From: Helopsaltes ochotensis
Lineage: Eukaryota > Chordata > Aves > Passeriformes > Locustellidae
Length of the DNA stretch: 64,000 bases
Direction of reading: 5' to 3'
NCBI GenBank assembly: GCA_013400155.1
Contig: VXBM01001899.1
Location: forward strand, 36,899-100,898
Below the pieces are notes generated by a model. The model made no database searches and was not told where the DNA came from. It saw only the letters and a list, made by a program, of their open reading frames with translations. Shown piece by piece: positions 35,901 to 44,900 of this stretch. The translations under genes and the position numbers were made by a program. Each line of letters opens with the position of its first letter. The stretch's first letter is position 1.

Positions 35901-38900
35901 AGTCAACAAGAGATCTGAGGGCCACCCGACTCCTAGGCAGGCTTTCCTGCCAGCTTCCCTATAAAGAGGAAGAGCTAGGCTCGGGCTCAGGCTCGAGGTA
36001 TGACCTTCCTTCAGTTCATGTGTTTATTACCCAGGCTGGAACAGCCCCAGGCACTTGACTGAAGGGCACCTTTCACCCATTGCTGGGTGAAGATGCTTGT
36101 GATGCCTCAGGGGTTCCATGGATGGTCACTGAGGCAGTGGGAGATCCATTTTGTACCCATGGAGCAGAGCCCAGAGCAATTCTCAATCCTTGCCAGCTAG
36201 GCAAAAGCAAGGCCTTTCTGCAGCTGTGGCTAAGGGGGATCCCACCAGAATGGGTTTGGGATGAAGGTGGGGTAGCCAGAGGGTCACAGGAGCTGTAGTA
36301 CCTGCAGAACATGCTTAGAGAGTGGATGTGCTGTGCCCCTCCTCATCCTGCCCCAAGCACTGGTGCTCATTCCACACCTGAGCAGCTGAACATCCCTGAA
36401 AACCCATCTCATGCAGGCTCAAGCCCATCTCAGCCCCGAGACTGAGCAAGCACAGCTCCCCTGCACACGTGCAGGAGCACACACAGCCACCCCAGTCCCT
36501 GGCAGCCACTAGCGCCTCCAGATGCCACTCAACAATCTGGTCCTCTTGCATTCAGCAGAGCCAGTTATCGATGGCAGGGGGTGACGAAAGCTCAGCACTG
36601 GCACACGCCAGCCTCATCCCACACTGCCTTGTCCCATCTTGCCGTTACCTGCCAGGCCACCCAACCCCGTGGCTGCCAGCACAGGAGGTGACACCACATT
36701 CCAAGCCAGGCTGGCAAAAGGTAACCTCAGGTCACCCAGAATTTGGGCTAGGAAAGTCACATCTGTGAAAAGGACTCTTCCCACCCTCATGCCTTCCGCC
36801 TAATTGCTGCTGTTGCAACAGGCATACATGATTTAATGGTTTATTGCGTTATTCTTTTATTTAGGGTGTAAATGTTTTGGACGTGATCAGTTTGTCAGCA
36901 GCTCAGCTGCACACAAAAATTATTAAGAGAAGAAAAAAGAAAAAAAAAAGATAAAAAAAGTAAAGAGAAACACAGAAACACAGCAGTAATCAGAGGTGAT
37001 TTAATGTTTAAGGGAAACAAAGGCTTTACTGACTGTGTTCCCTGGTGCACATGATCTTCACAGCTGGCAGGAGGTGCAAATCCATTCCCTGCCTTTGGCA
37101 AAGCCACCCTGGAGAAAAAAATAAACACAAAAATCACTGCTGGCAGGTGCCTCTTCTGTCTCAACTCATCCTGCTCAACTTGGTTCAGCAACATGGAGAT
37201 TTTGATGGTGAAGCTACTTCTGAGTCCCTCTTCCCACCCGAAAGCCTTGTCTTCAGCCATGAATGAGATCCAGTCCTCCAGCTGGGAAATGGACACAGGC
37301 TGGAAAATATCCCCAAACCCTACAATTTGTTTTTCTTTATTATTATTCTATAGACTGTTTATTCTATAAATTTGTTTTTCTTCATTTTGCTCTGAATGGG
37401 AATGCCGTTTGTGAGCATGGATCCATACCTGGAGCACTTGGTGTTGACAAAAACCCATCCCATATTCCTTTTGTGAATGGCTTTATTGGGCTGCCTAAGC
37501 CCAAATCACAGCCTCAGCTATGTCCTACTGTTTCTGTGAGAAATTCCTCGCTAATAAGGAGGATTTCTAAGAAAGTCAGTGAGAAGGAGAAAAAAAAAAC
37601 CCCAACAAGTCAAATTCTCAAATTTCTGCTCCAGCCATGTTAGAGTCTCCTATTGGCATTAAGGTGGGGTCATGCCTAGCATGAAGGCAAGAGTTTCCTC
37701 CAAATAAATTTATATTGCTGACTGAGGAGCCTTTATTTTGCACTTGTGCCAGGTGACCTGGCAGTGCCCACTTGCATTTTTAGGGGTGGAAAAATTTGGC
37801 ATCCCAGGCACAGAAATCAGCAGTTGTTCAGTCCTCACTTTCAAGCCCATGAGCAAGACCCAGTGCAACCCAGGATCCCTCAGTAAGGGCAGCTGGAGCA
37901 TCTTGGCTCGATAGAGACCGAAACTGGGAAGCCACATCCCTCCTTGGGGCTCGAGGATTTGGGAGCAGGACACAAAACACCCATGTTTTCTCCCAGTACT
38001 GATGCCTTTTCGGGCTTACCTAGAAACAGAGGCCAGCCAAAGTTAAAAGAATAAAAGTGGATATATTTAATGAAGGGCCTTCAGGTACATTAAGGGCAGA
38101 CAAAGCCTCCCCGAGGGGCTACACCTCAAAAATGGACGACAGTCACAAGTTTTTCAGACAGATACAAGTTTAGTCTATTTGCATATCAGGGGTTAATCCT
38201 CCAATTACAGCTTCAGGTAATGAAGTCACACTCCCCCAGTTTCCACCTCCCAGTTCACTTTTGTTCAGACTTTTCAAGGCTGTAGGGTGTCCTTGGATCT
38301 CAGGCCCAGAGGGATTGTTTAATCTGACCAAAAGGCAGTTAACTAACACTTTACACAGAGCTTGGAGTTATGCACTAATGGCAGCAAAGGACTTGCAAAA
38401 TATAAAAGCTAAGACCCTAAGGCATCGGTACGTCTGGGAAATAAAAAAACCCACTCCTGATATGATATTGGCAGGTTATCCCTGTTGTTTACCAGCCTCA
38501 GCTGCTCTCCGGACTGCCTGGAAGGAGCTGGCAAGAGGAGGGNNNNNNNNNNNNNNNNNNNNNNNNNNNNNNNNNNNNNNNNNNNNNNNNNNNNNNNNNN
38601 NNGGAGCCCGCAGCGCTCCCTCTCCGTGTCCACGCCAAGGCGACGTACACGGTCTATGTGCCTGTCCCCTCATGCCAGCAGGCCAATAAAATAACAAATA
38701 AAACCGGTAAACAGGTTTCACCCCGCTGCCCTGAGGAAAAAAAAAATTGGTTCTCCTCGCGTTCAGGTCGGATAAACAAGCTCCAGAGGCGGCGGGGAGG
38801 GGAATAAACTGGGCTGGCTGAAGGGATGCAGCTGGTGCGCACCAGCCCTGCCCGAAATGAGCCCAAAGCGGGGCCAGGACTGCACAATGACACAGCAATA

Positions 38901-41900
38901 CCTCCTTTTCTTCGTGGATTTACCCTCACCTTCCCCATCGCCCCTTCCTCAGCAGCATCGTTTCTCCCCAAACCATTTCGCAAGGAGCCATTGGTCTGTC
39001 TCAGCTTGCCCCCTCCTCTGCCTTCAGATAATCTTTCTCAAGGCTGAGCAAAGCTTTCCTTGATTTCCAACCCAAATCAACATCTCTCCAGGCGGGGTTT
39101 TAACACCCTGCTCCTGCCCACGGCGGCTGATTTGGAAGCTCTGTGCTGCCCCGCAGTGAAGTTTTCACCAGGAATACCCCCCCAAAATGTACCTACATGG
39201 GGAGCACACCTCAGGATGTTCCAGCACAGCCAGGATTGGTGCAGAGAAGAGCTGGATCCGTGGTAAGAGCAGCCACAAGCACCGTCAGTGCAGCCCCCAG
39301 CCCATCTCTGCAACCCTCCTGTGCCTCAGTTTCTCTTGCATCAATTGGTAAAGCTGGAAATCATCCAACAAAGAGTAAAGGACTTGGGGAGAGGGGGAAC
39401 AAAAAGGTGTCAGCAGTCAATTCTGAACAAACAGCATGAAGTCCCAGAAGAAATTGTTGTTGTTGTTATTATTATTATTACTATTACAATAATAATAATA
39501 ATGCTGGAAAACCAAAAGGAAAGCCCAATTCCATGATGTTTTAGCAAGAGGGTGGCATACAAAATGCAGGAGGTTGGGTTTTCTGGACTGGATGGTGCTG
39601 GTTCCTCAGCACCAAGGAAGGGCATATCTCACTCCAGGCCCTGTGCTTTTGGGAAGATGTTTAATCTGGGATGGGACAGGGTGGGCAAGGAGATGTTTTC
39701 AGAATGGGGTATATGGGAGAGCACAAAATGAGAGTGATTTTGTTCTCAAGGAGGGAGAAAACTGGGGAATAGCTTTCAGCCTGGAAAAGGATGCTATGGA
39801 GAAGATAATAGCTGTTATTTATAGCAAGGAATATTTAAGGTTTATACAAGATATACTGCCCCAGTGGAATCCTAATTAGTGGAATCCTAATACCCCTTGC
39901 CAGGACAAGGAATTCTCCAGGGGAAAACATAAAGGAAACCTAAATCTGCTTGTGTGGGTTTGATCTTGAGGTCACAACTTTAATTTTTTAATTTATTTTT
40001 TTACCCTCAACCTTAAAATGTAGTTATGATGGGGAAAAGAATCCGGTGCCCTGCAGAGATGTGTGTGCATGCACGCACGCACCAGGAAAACAGGGATCAC
40101 ACCTTACTGGCAGCTGGTTTTGAAATCCTCCCACATCCCTCCATGAAAAAAAAAAAAACAAAAACCCTGTGGTCATCTGATTTCAAGCCTTTGGAGCCCT
40201 TTTGTGCCGAGATCAATTTCTCAATCACAGAGGGTGTGTTAGGGAAAGGTTCATCAGGGCAGCAGCTCTGCTGGCACAGGCTCCCAGTGGCACAAGGATG
40301 ATGGAAAAGGGGCCTGGGGGGGTTGGTGGTGGTGGGATGTGAGCACTGGGGTGAAGCCCAAGCCCAATCTGAGCTGCTTTCCTGTGTGACATAGCCACTG
40401 AACTTGATTTCAGCTGGTGGCTGGAAATACAGCAATGAAGAGTCCTTCACCATCCCTGCCAGGACACCAAAAGGACAGGTTTTTCCAGCATCCTGAGTTA
40501 CTTGGCATCCTGCTGGCCCTGGCAGGGAGGTTTATAGGTGTGTGTGCCTGCTCCCAGGTTAGGACATGAGGATTTACCTTCAGTATTGTTACATGGTTTA
40601 ATTCCCAGACTCAGGAAGTGTGAGAGGTGTTAACAACCCAGATCTCTCCCCACCAGCTGGTTTCTGTGGAGTGATCAGAATGGAGAGCAGGTCCCAAAAA
40701 CCTACACTGGACCTCACAGAGCTGCACACCCTTTAGAAGCCTCCTACAGGAGTTTCTAGTGTAGTAGTGGTTCCACCACCAAGGTTGTCCCACCACAGCC
40801 TGGCATGTGCCCCCCTGCACCAGCACCATGAGACGTGGTGGACTCTGCTGCTCACTTGTTCATGACCCAGTGAGCAATAATGGGAACCAAACTGGGCACG
40901 GTGACCCTGAAATCCATTAAAAACTCCTCATAGATGCTAAAGAAAGTGCAAAGGCCGAGAGGCAGCGGAAAGGTCGTGCTCACCGAGGGCTTATTTGGAA
41001 GTGCAGGGAGGTGCTGGGAGGTGTGATGGAGGCACAGACACCTGCTGCTTTGGGTCCTTTGGCTCAAGAGGCTGGTGAGGTGAAACAAAACAAAGAGCCA
41101 GAATGAAAATACCACAGCAAGAAATACAGGCCAGGGGATAAAGCAGGAGGGGAGGGGATTTTCAGCCTTCCAGGAAAGGTGTTCAGTGAAAACAAGGTGA
41201 TGGTTTGACTCACACATGAACTGGTGAGTCAGGAGAGCCAGGGCCAGTTCTCCCACACGTTTCCTCCCTGCCCTTTGAGCAGACACTCTGAAGCTGACAC
41301 CCACAGTGTCACTGTCACCAGTACAGACCCCATGGGGATCTGCAGCAGGCAGGACCCCCCCTCAAGCAGCTCCCAACTCCTCACATGGCTTCTCTGCATC
41401 CATCAGTGCTTAAAAATCCTGTCCAGTGCCTCTGACTTTTCCAGGGCTGCCAGGAAGACATGACATCGAGGAGTGATGAGTGACATGACCAGCAAAGGCA
41501 GCAGCAGGTGGCTCTGCAGGGTGTTCCCAGCAATCCAGAAAGCCTCCCAAAGTGACAATATTATCCCTTCCAATACCTAAAAAAAGCTGCAGAAAGGCAG
41601 TTCTCCACCTTTAGCTGTAACCACTCTGCAAAAGCAGTTTCCCATCAGAGGGTGTTATAACCTGAGTCACTGCAGGAACTGGGACAGCAAGGGTGCTCTT
41701 GGTGGCACAGGGGACAGGCAGCAGAAATAGCAGTGCCAGGAAGTAGCACAGTCCTGCCCTTTCTCTTCATGCTGCAGGCAAAAGGCACCTCTGCTCCTGC
41801 TAACAAGAGTCTCCTTGATCTCAGCAAGCAGAAATGAGACCAGGGGATGTTGTAACTTCTGCTAACAAAACAGTGACAGCAGTAGGAGAGCGAGGGGTTC

Positions 41901-44900
41901 TGCCCCTCCACTCCACTCTCTTGACACCCCACCTGAAGCACCGTGTCCAGCTCGGGGTCTCCAATATGAGAGGGATGTGGAGCTGTTGGAGTAAGTCCAC
42001 AAGAGGCCATGAAGATGCTCCAAGGGCTGAAGAACCTTTGTTATAGAGACAGGCTGAGAGAGCTGGGGTTGTTCAGCCTGGAGAAGGCTTGTGGGAGATC
42101 TCAGAGCCCCTTCCAGTGCCTAAAGAGAACTTGTAAGAAAGACGGGGACGGATTTTTTAGCAGGGTCTGTTGCAATATGGGGTGATGGTTTCAAAGTGAA
42201 GGAGGGTTGATTTATATTAGATATAAGGAAGAAATTTTTTATTATGAGGGTGGTGAGACCCTGGCACAGGTAGCCCAGAGAGGTGGTGGATGCCCCATCC
42301 TTGGAAGTGTTCAAGATGAGGTTGCAGTGACTTTAAGTAACCTCATCATGTACAAGATGTCCTTGCCCTGTCAGAGGGTTTGGAAGTAGGTGATCCTTTA
42401 CATCCTTTCCAACCCAAACTGTTCTGTGCCTCTATCATCATGTGTTCAATCTCTGCTCGCTGGCTCTCAGTCTTATCTCCAGCTCCTTCGCAGCCAGCAG
42501 CACTGGGATTTCATTTGTCCTTTGACAAGATGACAAATGTCCCTCTTGCCCGCAGTGCCCTGCCAGCTTATCACCTGCACACTCCCAGGTTTCCTTGCGT
42601 CAGCTGCAGTAATTAAATCATACTTTTCAGGAAGGGCACTTCAGGTGAAAGCTCCCAACACCTCTTGCCAGCAGAGCTGCAGCCACAGACAGGCCTTTGC
42701 CAGGGTACTGGCACTGCTTTGGGATCAGGGCTCTTTCCAGTGCTCCCAGCTGATGCAGCAATGCTGGAAGAAATTAATTTCTGTCCTAAGCTCGTTCCTC
42801 CTGGATGTCCTTGAGCATGCCTGCTAGAAACACCTTTCTTTAATATCTGAAACTGCCAAATGCCTTGAAGTTGGCTAAATGGCAGCTGTTACACAGCCAT
42901 GAAGTGCAGATCCGGTGGCAGTGCCACTAGCTATGATGCCCAAGGAGAAAGGAGGCAGAACAGAGCCAAGGCAACCAGGATTTCACACAGGCTTCTCGGG
43001 GAGACACAGGAAAGCGATGCCAAAGCTGCAAGCGGTGAGAAACCAGCCAAGACAGGGGTGGAGTTTGCATTTCCCACCACAGGATGCTCCATTTCCACAC
43101 ACAGGGGTGTGCAAAGACAGCTGAGAGCCTCCAGAATGCTTATCCCAAAGTGTCCTTTTGTCTCAAGCTACTGAGGCTCTACAGAGCAGCAGCCCTTGGG
43201 CAGAGCCCTCTCTTTGCACCCCGGATCAGGGTGGCTGTGAGCAAGCCCTGAGGTGAGATGCTGTTCCAAAAAGACTCCCAAGTAAAGGCTCAGCCTCCTT
43301 GCCAAGCTGCCTGGAGTCCCCCATGTTCCTCTGAGAGGATCAGGAACACAGCCAGATTCTAACCCAGCTGAAGCCACCACCTTGAGCAAGAATTTCTATG
43401 CACCAAGTCGAACTAGAAGGAAAATATCTTCACGCCCAACTCTCCTGCAAACTTTGGATGTGCACAGCTTGCTGTGGGCAGCTTTTGAAGAGCAGCCACA
43501 AGGCCATGCTCTCCACAACCCTCCTGCCTGGTGGCTTATTAGGGATGTGTCCCTGGGAAGCCCAGGCAGCCCAGCAGCAGCCACTGAGTAGTGCTGCAGC
43601 CAGGGCTGGTGATGTGGGGTCCCACCAGCCCAACGGGATGCTCTGAACTGAGGTTAAAGGCTGCAGCCAGGTCACAGCACTGCTAAGCCACCACTAAACC
43701 ATGTCCCCAAGTGCCCCACATCCACATGTCCTAAATCCCTACAGCGACGGTGACTCCACCACAACCCGAGGCGCCGCTTTTCCAGTGCTTGACAACTCTT
43801 GTGGTAACAAAATTCTTCCTAAAATACACAAGCAACGGACAAAATCCATCCACACCGGCCTCCCGCCACCTTGGACTCTCCGGAGCCGCAGGCTGATGCA
43901 CGGAGCTGCTTAAAGCTCTTCTGGCATTTCAAGGTTGACCCCTAGAGGAAGTTTGCAGGCAGACGAGCTACGGCTGCAACGGTGACACAAAGGGCTGCAG
44001 GAACCGAGCTGCCGAGGATTTTGCAGGTCAGCTGTGGTCCCATGGGTCCGGCAGCGATGACAAGCACAACAAGACCCAACAAGCGGGTCCTCCCCAGCTC
44101 AGGTGTGCTGGGCAGGACCGCGTGGGAAAGCATCAAAATTGCCGCAAATCCGCCGCGTGTCCCCGAGTGCTGCCCGTCATTTCCATCTCTGCTGAGGCTG
44201 CGGCAGGGCCAGGAGAGCTGGCTTCCAACACTGGGGAGTTCCCCCAGTCTCTCGCTGCTCCCCCAGCTCAGCGCTGTTAAAGCCTCACACGTTGCGCTTC
44301 CCTCCCACAGCCCACCCCCGCGGCATCTCTCCCTCTGCTCCAAATTAATCCGTTGATCACCTAAAATTAAATCTAGCCCTGCAGTCTGCTGCGCTGTCAG
44401 GATACGAGGGTGTGAAGCACATCACGCTGCGCTGAGCCTTAAAAGGCAGCAGAAATCTCGACGCCGGAGATGCGGGTTCTGTGAGCATCACTGCGGGCAC
44501 CGCCTCACCTCCCAGAACAGGCAGAGGGGAGAAAAAACAAACCCAGCCCTCTCCCGGCCGATTTCGCTCCCTCCCTGCTGCCTTTCGATGCCGTGCCAGC
44601 GCCAGGTGTGACACCTCTGTCCCTGCCCTGGCACAGGACTGCCCTCCGGCCAGAGCACCTGTGTGCGGGGCAGAGCTGCACCTTCTGCCCGTGTGCTTGC
44701 ACATCTCGACCTCACCCTTCCTCCCCTGGATTATTTTTTCCTTATGAGGAAGACTTTTCCTCTTTCGTTTCTCCACCCAACAGAGCTGTTGGGAAAAGGG
44801 ATCACCACAAGCATCGCACTCTGTGTCCCCCCCTCCAGAAAGAGGAGGAGGTGACATTTAAGCAGCCCAGGGAGGATGCAAAACTCATCCACAGCAGCAC